A stretch of 64,000 nucleotides of DNA from Anaerolineae bacterium (GCA_018432315.1 JAHDLB010000008.1:1-64000), one strand, 5' to 3'. Counted from the stretch's first letter, positions 15,411-24,797 are shown. Translations and numbers: made by a program. The notes: generated by a model not told the origin, from the sequence alone.

Positions 15411-16517
15411 CTAGATCGTGAACTCGCCGTCCTTGTAGAACAGCTCGCCATCGACGATGATCTCGCCGCCCTGGCGCATGTCGCAGATCATGTCCCAGTG
15501 GACCGAGGACGCGTTCACGCTGCCGGTTTCGGCGTAGCCCTGCCCGACGGCCATGTGCACCGTCCCGCCGATCTTCTCGTCGAACAGGATCGTCCCGGTG
15601 AACTGCTGGATGTCGCGGTTGGTGCCGATGGCGAACTCGCCCAGCCGCCGCGCGCCCGGATCGCGGTCCAGCGTGGCGTTGAGGAACGCCTCGTTGGTGT
15701 CCGCTTTGGCCTCCACGACCAGCCCATCCTTGAACGTCAGTCTGGCGCCCTTGACCTCGTTGCCGTCATAGAACGCGGGATAGCTGAAGCGCACCCAGCC
15801 GTTGGCGCTGTCCTCGACCGGCCCGGTGAAAATCTCGCCGTCCGGGAAGTTCTCCTTGCCGCCCGCGTTCCAGAACAGGCGCCCCTCGATCGACATTTCC
15901 AGGTCGATGTGCTCGCCCTTCACCTGGAGCCGCTTCTTGCCCTTCAGCCAGTCGATCAGCCGCTGGTGGGAGTCGTAGACGGCTTTCCACGCGCCGACGG
16001 GGTCGTCGAGGTCGACCTTGCACGCGCCGTACAGGAAATCCTCGTACTGGCGCAGCGACATCCCCGCGCCCTGGGCATAGGCGAAGGTGGGGAACTGGGT
16101 GGTGCAGCGGCGCAGCGTCTTGTCGGCCTGGCGCTTCATCTGGATCGTGATCAGCGCGGCGTGCGCGGCGGCCCGCGCCGACTGGCGGTCCAGCGGGTAG
16201 GCCGAGCGGTTGCGCATGTTCTCGTCCGCCTCGATGCGGATCACGACGTCCGCCTCGCGGTACATCAGCTCCAGCATGGGGTTGACCGCCGCGAGCTGCT
16301 CCAGGCTCGCCGTCGAGCCGAGCGCGATCGGGTCTTCCTGGCTCATGTGGATGTAGACGAAGGGCAGCCCGCCCGCGCGCAGCGCCTCGTCGTACAGCGC
16401 CTGGGCCAGCGGCTCGCCCGCCGGGGATTTGCTGCGGATCAAAACGCGGTCGCCCGGCTTGACCTCGGTCGAATAGTTGATCAAGACCTGCGCCATTTTC
16501 TGAATGCGGTTATCCAT
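15411..16517 (-). CDS. M29-family leucyl aminopeptidase (AmpS/AmpT type)
   Basis: Metal-dependent cytoplasmic exopeptidase of family M29. The 368-residue length and N-terminus DNRIQKMAQVLINYSTEVKPGDRVLI are typical and fix the start. Metal ligands and active-site blocks of the family are visible: FPDGEIFTGPVEDSANG, LGEFAIGTNRDI, LFDEKIGGTVHMAVGQGY and SSVHWDMICDM. It releases N-terminal residues from peptides during protein turnover. The gene stands alone, between tRNA-Asn and the APH-like gene. Confidence 0.93.
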   Translation of the reverse strand: MDNRIQKMAQVLINYSTEVKPGDRVLIRSKSPAGEPLAQALYDEALRAGGLPFVYIHMSQEDPIALGSTASLEQLAAVNPMLELMYREADVVIRIEADENMRNRSAYPLDRQSARAAAHAALITIQMKRQADKTLRRCTTQFPTFAYAQGAGMSLRQYEDFLYGACKVDLDDPVGAWKAVYDSHQRLIDWLKGKKRLQVKGEHIDLEMSIEGRLFWNAGGKENFPDGEIFTGPVEDSANGWVRFSYPAFYDGNEVKGARLTFKDGLVVEAKADTNEAFLNATLDRDPGARRLGEFAIGTNRDIQQFTGTILFDEKIGGTVHMAVGQGYAETGSVNASSVHWDMICDMRQGGEIIVDGELFYKDGEFTI

Positions 16518-16599
16518 CAGGGTTTTTTGCGTCCTTCCTGTGCGAAAAAAATAGCCGAACAGCCGGGCGGGATTGTACCACGATCTCCCGGCGGCAGGG

Positions 16600-17523
16600 T
16601 CACAGGCGCAGCCCGGTGCGCGCCTCGACGAACTGCAACAGCCCTTCCCACGCCGGGCCGATCTCGTCCAGCGCGGCCTCCATTTGTTCCTGGGGCAGCC
16701 GGGCCAGCCGCTCGCCGAGCGCCACCAGCAGGCGCAGCGCTCCGAAGACCTCCCAGAAGACGCGATCCATCAGCGGCCCGGCGGCGTCCTGGTAGGCGTC
16801 GATGAACTGATCGCTGAAGGCCACGCCGTATACGCTCAGCGCCGCGCTGGTATAGCCCACGTCGAAGCGGGGATCGGCCAGGCTAGCCTGTTCCCAGCCC
16901 AACACCGCGCTGACCTCCGTGCGGTTCGCGACGATCTTGCTCAGCGTGTAGTCGCCGTGAATGACCACCTGCGGCAGGTTCACGATCTGCGCGACCTGGG
17001 GCACCAGCCAGCCCAGAATTTCGGTCAGCTCGCCCGATTTCAGCCGCCGGACGCGCCGGGCCACGTCGTTGAACGCCAGCCGGAAGGGCCACACCGGCAG
17101 GTCGGGCGGGCGCTTCCAGGCGATCCGGTGCAGGGCGGCGAGCGTCTGCGCGAAGCCCGGCCCCACGCGGTAAAAGAACGCGCCGGGTTGGCCCTCGTCG
17201 CCGCGCCCCTCGACGTATTCCATCAGCAGGACGACGTAGCGTGTGTGATGGCTCCAGCCGAAGTAATAAACCTCCGGGACCGGGAACCGCTGCTCGCGCA
17301 GGGCCTGCATGGCGGTGAACGCGCGCCACGCGCGCGCCTGTTGGCTGGGCCGGTAGCGGTGCAGGATCACGCGCGGCGGCAGTCCCTCGCCGTCGAGCGC
17401 CAGCGCCAGGCTGCGCGCGCCCTGGCCCTCGGCCACGGGGATCGGGGTCGTGGGCGCTGCCCGGCCAAAGGCCATCTGCAGCAGGCAGGCCGTATCGGAA
17501 TGCGCTGGATCGTGTCCGGTCAT
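16600..17523 (-). CDS. Aminoglycoside-phosphotransferase-fold protein with altered metal-binding residues
   Basis: A 307-residue protein with the kinase-like APH fold. The N-lobe hints are RVILHRYRP and YVVLLMEYVEG (hinge), and the catalytic loop is VVIHGDYTLSKIV at residues 187-198. His189 and catalytic Asp191 are kept, but the Mg-binding Asn of HGDxxxxN is Lys196. The later Asp of the DWE-type motif is Gly209 (VLGWEQASLADPRFDVGY). Both usual metal ligands are therefore missing, so it may be a pseudokinase or use a changed mechanism. Its ATG overlaps the stop of the upstream TPR gene (ATGA), implying translational coupling. The substrate is unknown; antibiotic resistance should not be assumed. 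Confidence 0.78.
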   Translation of the reverse strand: MTGHDPAHSDTACLLQMAFGRAAPTTPIPVAEGQGARSLALALDGEGLPPRVILHRYRPSQQARAWRAFTAMQALREQRFPVPEVYYFGWSHHTRYVVLLMEYVEGRGDEGQPGAFFYRVGPGFAQTLAALHRIAWKRPPDLPVWPFRLAFNDVARRVRRLKSGELTEILGWLVPQVAQIVNLPQVVIHGDYTLSKIVANRTEVSAVLGWEQASLADPRFDVGYTSAALSVYGVAFSDQFIDAYQDAAGPLMDRVFWEVFGALRLLVALGERLARLPQEQMEAALDEIGPAWEGLLQFVEARTGLRL

Positions 17524-18794
17524 GCTGTCGTTTCGAGCGCCGAGTCGACCAGGTGCAGCATGGCGTCGAGACCCTTCACCGGCTCCGGCGCTTCACCGAG
17601 AAATTCCAGGCCGCTGCGCACCGTTTCGAGCAGGCCGCGCGGCGCGTTCTGGTCGATCAGCATCTGGAGCTGGCTCAGCGCCGCCTCCACGTCGCCCGTC
17701 GCCAGCAGCGCCTGGGCGTAATCGGCCCGCGTCCACTGGTCGCGCGGGTCGTCGTCGAGCTGGAGCACGGCGGCATCGATCACCTGCCGGAAAAAGTGCG
17801 CCGCGCGGTCCTGGTTGCCCTGGTGGTGGTAGAGCGTCGCCAGGTTGATGATCGGGTACGACTTGTTGGGCGTGACACGGTGGGCCTGTTCGTAGGCGTC
17901 GATCGCGGCGTTGTGGCGCCCCTGGCGGCGGTACAGCCCGCCCAGCGTGCCGTAATAGGACTCACCGTCGGCGTCGGTCAGGCGCGGGTCTTTGTGCAGC
18001 GCCTCGATCAGCTTGCGCTCGGCGGCGGCCCACAGGCGGTCGCGCTCGTCGTGCTGGCCGGGCGTGTCGAGCGTGTCGCCCTTGCGGCGCAGCGCCAGCC
18101 CCAGCGCGGCAATCGCCGGGGTGAAGCCCGCCTCCTGCTCCAGCGCCTGCTCGAGCAGCTCGATGGCCCGGTCGTATTCGCGCCGCGAGGTGTACAGGTA
18201 GCCGAGCAGGTAGTTGGCCGCGTGGTTGTCGGGATCGAGCGCGCGGGCGCTGTGCAGCATTTCGAGGGCGGTGTCGATGTTGCGGGCGCGGACCTGCTGC
18301 TCGGCCAGGACCAGCAGCGACAGCACGCGAAACGACTCGCGGCCCTGTTCCTTCACGGCCTGGATCTCGCGCCGGGTGTCGGCCACCATCCCTTCCAGCC
18401 GCTGGGTGAAGGCCGCCTCCATCTCGTCGAGGCGCTGCTCGCGCTCGGCCAGCCGGCGCTCGGTTTCCTCGGCGAACTTCGTCGTGGCGTCGGCCTGCCG
18501 CTGGATGGTGCTGCGCACCAGCAGCCCCCCGGCGGCCACCGCGATCGCGACCAGGACCGACACGCCTTCGAGGAAGCTCAGGATGCCGTCGGCGAAATTC
18601 ACCGCGTCGTTGGCGCGCTCCAGGATCGCCTCGGCATCGGTGACGGCGACTTCCTGGCCGGGGTCGAGCGTCACGCGCCGCTCGCTACGCAGCGCCACGA
18701 ACAACGCCAGCGCGGCCAGCGCCACCGCGCCCACGAGGAGAAAGAACTCTGCGTGCTGCCGGAAACGGCTCCGACCGCCGGAAGATGAAGACAC
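17520..18794 (-). CDS. Membrane-anchored coiled-coil and TPR protein
   Basis: A 424-residue protein with two hydrophobic segments: ALAALALFVALRS near the N-terminus and VSVLVAIAVAAGGLLV near residue 80. A charged coiled coil follows (ATTKFAEETERRLAEREQRLDEMEAAF), then TPR-like repeats (NIDTALEMLHSARALDPDN, REYDRAIELLEQALEQEAG, RHNAAIDAYEQAHRVTPNK, DVEAALSQLQMLIDQ). It probably scaffolds proteins at the membrane. Start GTG 18794 is chosen because AGGAG lies seven bases upstream; the frame is open further, but that part would overlap the next gene. Its stop overlaps the APH-like start by 4 bp, so the two products probably work together. Confidence 0.82.
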   Translation of the reverse strand: MSSSSGGRSRFRQHAEFFLLVGAVALAALALFVALRSERRVTLDPGQEVAVTDAEAILERANDAVNFADGILSFLEGVSVLVAIAVAAGGLLVRSTIQRQADATTKFAEETERRLAEREQRLDEMEAAFTQRLEGMVADTRREIQAVKEQGRESFRVLSLLVLAEQQVRARNIDTALEMLHSARALDPDNHAANYLLGYLYTSRREYDRAIELLEQALEQEAGFTPAIAALGLALRRKGDTLDTPGQHDERDRLWAAAERKLIEALHKDPRLTDADGESYYGTLGGLYRRQGRHNAAIDAYEQAHRVTPNKSYPIINLATLYHHQGNQDRAAHFFRQVIDAAVLQLDDDPRDQWTRADYAQALLATGDVEAALSQLQMLIDQNAPRGLLETVRSGLEFLGEAPEPVKGLDAMLHLVDSALETTA

Positions 18795-18898
18795 GGCTGC
18801 GCTCCTGGTCTGATGGCCCGTTGACTTAAGGATACGCCAGAAGCGCGGATCTGCAAACCGAACTGAAACTTTTGAGGGCTGCGCGGCGGCTGGCGCGC

Positions 18899-19858
18899 TC
18901 AGTCCGCGCCCAGGCCGGACACGTCCCAGAACGTGACCGTGCCGTCGAGGTCGGCGCTCGCCAGGGTGGCGCCGTCGGGCGACCAGGCCAGCGCGAAGAA
19001 GGTCACCCCCTCCCGCCGGAACTCTGTCGCTGCGCGCCCGGTTTCGGCGTCCCACACGATCACGGCGCCGTCGCGGCCCGCCGTGGCGAGGAACGGCCCC
19101 TCCGCCGGCCAGACGACCGCGCTCACGCTGTCCTCGTGATCACCCAGGCTTGCCAGTTCGTCGCCGGTGGCCGGGTCCCACAGGCGGACCGACGTGTCCC
19201 AACTGGCGGTGGCGATCTGCGCGCCGTCCGGCGACCACGCCACCGAGGTCACGCCGTCGCCGTGGCCCTCCAGCACGGCGAGCGCTTCGCCGCCCCTGGC
19301 ATCCCACACGCGGGCGGTCTGGTCGGCGCTGCCGGTGGCGATCTGCGTCCCGTCCGGCGACCACGCCACCGCCGTCACGCTCTTTTCGTGACCTTCCAGC
19401 ACGGCGAGCGTCTGGCCGCCTCCCGCGTCCCACACGCGGGCGGTGTGATCGGCGCTGCCGCTGGCGATCTGCGTCCCGTCCGGCGACCACGCCACCGCGA
19501 AGACCCAATCGGTGTGGCCGGTCAGGGTGGCGGTGGCCTGCCCGGTGGCCGCGTCCCAGATGCGTAGCGTCTCGTCGAGGCTGGCGCTGGCGATCTGCGC
19601 GCCGTCCGGCGACCAGGCCAGCCCGCGCACGGGTTTGCTGTGGCCGCGCAGCACGCGGATCTCGGTCAAATCGGCGTCGTAGAGCCGGATGTCGTTGCCA
19701 TCGGATACTGCCAGCATGTCGCCGCCGTAGGCCAGGGCGCGGACGTCCTCCAGGTGAAGGGTGGGCGGCGCGTCCTGGGCCAGCGCTGCCGGGTGCGCGA
19801 GGGGCGCGGCGAACGCGAGCCAGGCTGTGATCAGGATCGCAAGCGTGTGCTTTGTCAT
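18899..19858 (-). CDS. Secreted seven-bladed WD40 beta-propeller
   Basis: A 319-residue protein: signal peptide (ILITAWLAFAAPLAHPAALA, cleavage near AQD) followed by seven WD40 blades. Six blades end in a clear WD-type dipeptide (RIWDAATG, RVWDAGGG, RVWDARGG, RLWDPATG, VIVWDAETG, TFWDVSG) and one in LYDAD. The repeated SPDGxQIAxxSxDxTxRxWD units are very alike, suggesting recent internal duplication. A single closed propeller with no other domain points to a protein-binding role at or outside the membrane. Start ATG 19858 is preferred over 19864 because AGGCGGG is then six bases upstream. It precedes the TPR gene by 104 bp on the same strand. Confidence 0.88.
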   Translation of the reverse strand: MTKHTLAILITAWLAFAAPLAHPAALAQDAPPTLHLEDVRALAYGGDMLAVSDGNDIRLYDADLTEIRVLRGHSKPVRGLAWSPDGAQIASASLDETLRIWDAATGQATATLTGHTDWVFAVAWSPDGTQIASGSADHTARVWDAGGGQTLAVLEGHEKSVTAVAWSPDGTQIATGSADQTARVWDARGGEALAVLEGHGDGVTSVAWSPDGAQIATASWDTSVRLWDPATGDELASLGDHEDSVSAVVWPAEGPFLATAGRDGAVIVWDAETGRAATEFRREGVTFFALAWSPDGATLASADLDGTVTFWDVSGLGAD

Positions 19859-20025
19859 GGTCATCCCGCCTAAGAGAAAACGAGTCGCGACACGGACAAT
19901 GATAGCCAACATCCGGGCTGTGGCAAAGCGCCGCGGCCCGTCACGCCTGCAACTCGCCCGCTGGCAGTCCGTATAGGAGAATAAGGCCTGCTGGTACGCA
20001 GGCGCACCCGTTAGGAGCTACTGGA

Positions 20026-21135
20026 ATGAAACGCATTGTGTTTGTCGTGTTGATCGCCCTGTTTGCCCTGCCGCTGAGCGCGGCCACCGCGCAAGACGGC
20101 GGCGAAGTGCCGCCGCTCACCTACGCGGACGTGGCCGGCCAGTTCAGCGCCCTCGAAGAAGAGGCCAGCGCCGCTAGCCAGGAAGTCATCGATCTGTTCC
20201 TGGCTGGCGAGCTCGATGCACTCTACGCGCGGCTGAACGAGGAGGCGCGCGCCGAGATCACGCTCGACATGATCGAGCAGGCGCATGCCTTCCTGACCGC
20301 CGGCGCGCCGGTCGGTGAACGGCTCGATGGCCGCGCGCTGATGGTGACGCGCGAGCTAACCATAACTCGTGGAATCTACGCCTGGGGGGAGATTCAGGTC
20401 ACCTTCACAGTTGCGTTCGATTCGTCCGGAGAAATAGCCGGGCTGGATTTCCAGCCGGTTCAGCCCTTGCCCGACGATCCTGCCGTGGGTATCGAGGTCC
20501 CGGTGAACTTCCGGCTGCCGTTCGATGGCCTGTGGTTCGTGGGGTGGAGTGGTCCGGATCCGCTGCACAATTACCACGTCATCGCGCCGCCGCAGCGCCA
20601 CGCCTACGACTTTTTGATCTGGCGGGATGGCAGCACGTTTTCCGGCGATGGCAAGTCGAACGAGGATTATTACGCCTACGGCCAGCCGGTTCTCGCCCCG
20701 GCGAACGGCACCGTCGTGCGCGCCGTCGATGACCTGCCGGACGTGAAGCCGCAGGTCGAGACGGATGCCGAACATCCGGCGGGCAACCACGTCGTGATCC
20801 AGGTGGCGCGTGACGTCTACCTGTTCATCGCGCACCTGCAGCCGGGCAGCTTGCTCGTCGCGGAGGGCGATACCGTGGTCGCCAGGCAGGAAATTGGCCG
20901 GGTGGGCAATTCCGGCAATACGACGGAGCCGCACATTCACATTCACCTGCAAAACCTGCCCGACATGTTCGCGGTGGACGAGGACGGGGCGATCACCGGC
21001 TTCACCGACGCGATCGGCCTGCCGCTGGCCTTCTCGGACATCGAGGTGAACGGCAATCCGTTCGCGCGAGGCGTGCCGCTGGGCGGGCAGTTCGTCCAGC
21101 CGCGGGCCGAAGCGCCGTGCTGCTCGGGGTTCTAA
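20026..21135 (+). CDS. Secreted M23-family metallopeptidase with N-terminal DUF3887-like domain
   Basis: A 369-residue exported protein with signal peptide ending near AATAQ. Residues 45-140 look like a DUF3887/NTF2-type domain (VIDLFLAGELDALYARLNEE). The C-terminal half is a LytM/M23 zinc peptidase: RHAYDF (HxxxD zinc ligands), GQPVLAPANGTVV, NHVVIQV, YLFIAHLQPGSLLVAEGD, IGRVGNSGNTTEPHIHIHL (HxH). M23 enzymes cut peptidoglycan cross-bridges or other peptides; the catalytic residues look intact. TTAGGAGC ten bases before the ATG supports the start. The C-terminal CC is unusual but could be an artefact of a short tail. Confidence 0.9.
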   Translation: MKRIVFVVLIALFALPLSAATAQDGGEVPPLTYADVAGQFSALEEEASAASQEVIDLFLAGELDALYARLNEEARAEITLDMIEQAHAFLTAGAPVGERLDGRALMVTRELTITRGIYAWGEIQVTFTVAFDSSGEIAGLDFQPVQPLPDDPAVGIEVPVNFRLPFDGLWFVGWSGPDPLHNYHVIAPPQRHAYDFLIWRDGSTFSGDGKSNEDYYAYGQPVLAPANGTVVRAVDDLPDVKPQVETDAEHPAGNHVVIQVARDVYLFIAHLQPGSLLVAEGDTVVARQEIGRVGNSGNTTEPHIHIHLQNLPDMFAVDEDGAITGFTDAIGLPLAFSDIEVNGNPFARGVPLGGQFVQPRAEAPCCSGF

Positions 21136-21154
21136 CCCGCCCGCGGGCGTGAGA

Positions 21155-22393
21155 TCACTCGTCGCGGCGAGCGCGGCGCCGCCGGCGCACGTCGAACGGG
21201 TCCGGGGCGCGCTCCGGGTCGGCGATCAGGCGCGGCATGGTGGGGGCGTCTGCCTCCGGCGGCGGGCTGGCCGGGCGGTGCTCGGCGGTTTCGCGCGCGG
21301 AGCCGGTCCAGGTGGGCTGGCCGCCGCCGGGCTGGACCACGACGATCGGCGGGGTGGTGTGGTCCGGCCCCGGCGCGCCGCCGCGCTGCATGACGTAGAA
21401 CAGTTGGAACGCCTGCTCGTAGGGCAGGTTCAGCTCGCGCGCCAGCTCCTTGATCGCCAGCAGCGTCTGCGAGCCTTCGCGGGCGCGAGCCCACTGCGCC
21501 TGAACCGCCTGCTTGACCTGCTGCGGCGCGCGGACGTGCACCGTCACCGGGCGGTCCGAGGCCGGGAACAGGCCCAACGCCGACCGCGCCGCGAGCTGGC
21601 CGACGATCACGCCTTCCAGCGAGGCGATGTCGCCCAGCGCGTGCTGCCCGGCGACCGGGTCGAGCAGGCTCAGGTGCTTGCGCACGATGTCGCGCACGTC
21701 GCGCGCCAGCATGGCGGCGAACTGCTCCGGGCTGCGCATCTGGCGCAGCGTGGCGAAATAGCCGGCGTCGGCGCGCGCCGGGTTGTAGGTCATCACCACC
21801 GACACCTCGATATCGACCGGCAGCGCGTCGGAGTCCAGCACGTCATCGACCAGCTCGGTGACGGCCACCGTGTTGAAGTCCACGTACGGGCGGGCGCGGG
21901 TATTCCGCCGCCAGGGCACGATCAACCGGCCCGGCTCCAGGTACTCGATCGTGTAGCCGTCGTAGTCCTCGATCACCCAATAGCGATTCTCCGGCACGGT
22001 GACGATCCAGCGGCAGGTGAGCGGCGCGGCCAGGTAGCGCAGGAAGACCAGCGCCCCCAGCCCGATCAGCGCCAGCCCGGCCCCCAGCACGACCGTCCCA
22101 CCGGCACCGGCCACCGCCAGAACGATCGCGGCCACGAGGCCCAGCGCGGCCAGCGCCCCGCCATAGAGCGCGCCCTGCCGGATCTTGAACTGCCACCAGG
22201 CCATGCTGTCCACCCCGGCGCGCGCGCGCAGGCTGGCCGGGCCGCGCGCGATCCCGGCGGGCGACCCGCCGTACAGCGGCGGCGGCAGCGGCGCGGTGTA
22301 GCCCTGGCGCGGGACGGCGTGATCGTACCAGTCACCCTGGGCGCCGGGCGGCGGGGTGGGATGCTGGGGATGGGGCGAGCGTTGGTTGGTCAT
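21155..22393 (-). CDS. SPFH/Band-7 domain membrane protein
   Basis: A 412-residue protein. A Pro-rich cytoplasmic N-terminus (residues 1-60) is followed by two hydrophobic segments (about 72-96 and 98-118). An SPFH-like domain follows, with TCRWIVTVPENRYWVIEDYDGY, GRLIVPWRR, VDIEVSVVMTYNP and a helical region rich in Arg and Glu. It ends in a Pro-rich tail and a very basic DVRRRRRARRDE end. SPFH proteins form membrane-bound rings or microdomains and often guard or organise proteases. No NfeD-type partner is adjacent. It converges with the M23 gene. Confidence 0.8.
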   Translation of the reverse strand: MTNQRSPHPQHPTPPPGAQGDWYDHAVPRQGYTAPLPPPLYGGSPAGIARGPASLRARAGVDSMAWWQFKIRQGALYGGALAALGLVAAIVLAVAGAGGTVVLGAGLALIGLGALVFLRYLAAPLTCRWIVTVPENRYWVIEDYDGYTIEYLEPGRLIVPWRRNTRARPYVDFNTVAVTELVDDVLDSDALPVDIEVSVVMTYNPARADAGYFATLRQMRSPEQFAAMLARDVRDIVRKHLSLLDPVAGQHALGDIASLEGVIVGQLAARSALGLFPASDRPVTVHVRAPQQVKQAVQAQWARAREGSQTLLAIKELARELNLPYEQAFQLFYVMQRGGAPGPDHTTPPIVVVQPGGGQPTWTGSARETAEHRPASPPPEADAPTMPRLIADPERAPDPFDVRRRRRARRDE

Positions 22394-22520
22394 GCGCGTT
22401 TGTCCTGCATTTGGCGTGCCCCTATTGTACTCGATTGGGACGCGGCGGGGCGCAGGCGTAAAGGATTTCGCACAAACGAGGGCCGGGCCGGGACACTACG
22501 CCCGGCGCGGGCTTCCGCGT

Positions 22521-22526
22521 TATAAT
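22521..22526 (+). promoter_or_regulatory. -10 box of the YtxH-like gene
   Basis: A perfect TATAAT lies about 40 bases before the start codon and is followed by GGAGAGA at 22553-22559, a usable ribosome site. No convincing -35 is seen. Confidence 0.5.
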
Positions 22527-22565
22527 GGCGTCAGGACCGGATCAGGCGGACAGGAGAGACAGGCC

Positions 22566-22823
22566 ATGCGGCGATTGCTGGCATTTTTCGGCGGGGTGCT
22601 CGGCGGGGGCGCGATCGGGACGGTGACCGCGCTGTTGTTCACGCCGGCGTCGGGCGACAGCATGCGGCGCGGGCTGCGCCGGCGCTACCAGGGCGCGCTG
22701 GCGGCGGGCCAGGCCGCCGCCGACCAAAAACGCCAGGAACTTGAGGCGCAACTGGTCGCCATGACCGGGCCGCACGCGCCCGACTCCCCAATGCTGAACC
22801 GCGACCGGCCCCCGGCGCGCTAA
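22566..22823 (+). CDS. YtxH-like small membrane-anchored protein
   Basis: An 85-residue protein. It starts with a Gly-rich membrane segment (LLAFFGGVLGGGAIGTVTAL), then the YtxH hallmark LLFTPASGDSMRRGLRRR, then an amphipathic Ala/Gln/Glu helix. YtxH proteins are general-stress-associated small envelope proteins of uncertain mechanism. A TATAAT box lies upstream. The gene end overlaps the convergent peptidase gene by 4 bp. Confidence 0.78.
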   Translation: MRRLLAFFGGVLGGGAIGTVTALLFTPASGDSMRRGLRRRYQGALAAGQAAADQKRQELEAQLVAMTGPHAPDSPMLNRDRPPAR

Positions 22824-24718
22824 TCCTCCGCCGGCTGGACGGTCAGCTTGTAGCGCGCCTCGGCGGACGTGAAGGGCGCCATCGCACCGACGACCAGGGT
22901 GACCGATCCGCCGTCCGGCACGGTGACCCGCGCCCGCCCGGTGTTCAGCGCGTCGAGCGCCACCCGCTCGACGGTCGTCCGGCCCGCCGGGCCGTGGGTG
23001 ACGACGGCGACGGTCCAGTGCTGGGGCACCGTGCCGGTGATGCGCAGGAAGCCGTCCGGCGCCCACACCGATTGATCGCTCTCGGCGTCGTCGCGGTAGC
23101 CCAATTCGGCGATCCCGACGTCGTCCAGCACCACGCCATCGAAGCTGGCCGTGCCGTCGGTCAGGTACTCGAAACGGATCAGCACCGGCCCGCCCGCGTA
23201 ATCGCTCAGGTCGATCCGCTCCTCGACCCAGCCCTCCGACTCGCCCGCGTAGTACAGGCCCGGCGCGTTCGAGCCGTCCCGCTGCGCCCGGTCGCCGCCC
23301 ACGATGCTCCAACTCGCGCCCCCGTCGCCCGAGACGAGCACGTGCAGCCAGTCGTATTCGTCCTCGATAGCCCACCACCCGTTGAAGACCAGCGTCGCCG
23401 CGTCCAGCCCGGCGAGATCGAACGCCCCGGTGAGGCGCGCCGCGCCATTGATGGCGTTGTACGACCACCACATCCCGCTGCCGGAGTGCGGCGTCATGCT
23501 CACTGGCGACGCCTGGTCGGCGCCGTCGAAGCTGACGTCGTAGACGCCGGGCCGGTCCAGGCGGCTGTACACCGCGCCGTACTGGTTGACGGACTCGAAG
23601 CGCGGGTAGGCCGCCGCCAGGTCGAGCGGGCGCGGGCGGATGCGGATCGGCAGGTCGAGCGTCTGGTAGTAGAAGCGCCCGTCGCCCACGTACGGATCGT
23701 CCAGGTAGTTCGCCAGAATCCAGTCGGCGAAGACCTCGTCGACCGAGGCCGCCGCGCCGGTTTCGACCAGCGCGTGCTGGATGCCCGCCAGCCCATCGTG
23801 AGGGTGTGACGCCATGTGGCGGATGAAATCCAGGCCGAAGCGCTCGTACAGGTACACGGTCCACAGGTAGGCCGCGCCGTAGTAGCGCCCCATGTCGTAG
23901 CCGGTGAGCGTCCAGCCGTTGAGGTGGTGATCCGGGTTGCGCAGGAAGTCGCGCATGTTCTCGCCGCTGATGTAGCGGGGATGGAACCCGGCCAGGTGCT
24001 CGGCGAGCTGGGACAGGCCCTCGTTGAGCCAGCGCTCCTCGTTGCCGTCCACGTGATGCTGGATCAGGTGCTGGTGCTCGTGCGTCAGCGTCGCCAGGTA
24101 CGGCTGCGAGTTGACCGGCGCGAGGTCCAGGTTGACGTACAGGATTTCGCGCTGGTTGCTGTCCGGGCAGAGGAACCGGGGGCACTGGTCCACCGGGTTG
24201 AACGCGCCCACGACGCTGGCGTTGATCGTCGCCTGGTGCAGAATGTGCAGGCGGCTGTCGCCATCGATGCCGGGGATCCACTCGTCGCCATAGATGGCGT
24301 TGTTCATCGGCCAGATGTGATCCTCGAAATAGCGCGCGGCAGCGTCCAGGCTCGCCTCGTCCACGCTCACGCCGTCCTCGAACCAGAAATAGGCGTGCTC
24401 GGTGCGGCTGTGCAGGACGAACGTCGCCAGCGCGCCCTCCGACGGGCTGAGGCCCCTGAACTGCTCGGTATCGCCCACGGCGTACTCGCGCGTGGGGAAG
24501 GGGCCGTAGACCTCGGCGTAGGTGCTGCGGCCCACGTCGATCAGCCAGTCGGCCTCCGAGCGAAAGCGCGGCACGCTCGGCGCGTCGTCCCAGGCCAGCA
24601 CGTCGGCGCGCTTGCCGTCCTGGGCGCGGGCAGGGGGCGCGATCTGCGCGGCCAGCGCCAGCGCGAGCAGCAGCGCGACGGCGATCCGGGCGGTGCGGCG
24701 GGTGGCGGGGGAAGACAT
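22820..24718 (-). CDS. Secreted HExxH metallopeptidase with C-terminal jelly-roll domains (copy 1)
   Basis: A 632-residue exported protein with a signal peptide ending near ARA-Q. The zinc site is THEHQHLIQHH (HExxH at about residues 213-217), followed by RWLNEGLSQLAEHL, in which the downstream Glu is the likely third ligand (gluzincin-like). The C-terminal half carries an immune-inhibitor-A/MAM-like domain (LDAATLVFNGWWAIEDEYDWLHVLVSGDGGASW). A short beta domain with VTVPDGGSVTLVVGAMAP follows. Start ATG 24718 keeps a good signal peptide with GTGAAAGG upstream; GTG 24736 is possible. The next gene upstream is a paralogue, so the pair was made by duplication. Substrates unknown. Confidence 0.85.
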   Translation of the reverse strand: MSSPATRRTARIAVALLLALALAAQIAPPARAQDGKRADVLAWDDAPSVPRFRSEADWLIDVGRSTYAEVYGPFPTREYAVGDTEQFRGLSPSEGALATFVLHSRTEHAYFWFEDGVSVDEASLDAAARYFEDHIWPMNNAIYGDEWIPGIDGDSRLHILHQATINASVVGAFNPVDQCPRFLCPDSNQREILYVNLDLAPVNSQPYLATLTHEHQHLIQHHVDGNEERWLNEGLSQLAEHLAGFHPRYISGENMRDFLRNPDHHLNGWTLTGYDMGRYYGAAYLWTVYLYERFGLDFIRHMASHPHDGLAGIQHALVETGAAASVDEVFADWILANYLDDPYVGDGRFYYQTLDLPIRIRPRPLDLAAAYPRFESVNQYGAVYSRLDRPGVYDVSFDGADQASPVSMTPHSGSGMWWSYNAINGAARLTGAFDLAGLDAATLVFNGWWAIEDEYDWLHVLVSGDGGASWSIVGGDRAQRDGSNAPGLYYAGESEGWVEERIDLSDYAGGPVLIRFEYLTDGTASFDGVVLDDVGIAELGYRDDAESDQSVWAPDGFLRITGTVPQHWTVAVVTHGPAGRTTVERVALDALNTGRARVTVPDGGSVTLVVGAMAPFTSAEARYKLTVQPAED

Positions 24719-24797
24719 GGCGTGTGCGCCTTTCACTCGGCGGTCTGGAGAGGGCGAGGGCGGGCGAACCGGCCCGCCCCCACGCGCGCGGGATGGC

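Noticed and set aside
16600-17523. Reading the APH-fold gene as an antibiotic-resistance gene
   Set aside because: Key metal-binding residues differ and the fold is shared with many unrelated kinases; the context shows no resistance cassette.
21138-21149. Palindrome CGCCCGCGGGCG between the M23 and SPFH genes
   Set aside because: Only G and C, expected by chance in such DNA; no T-run follows.
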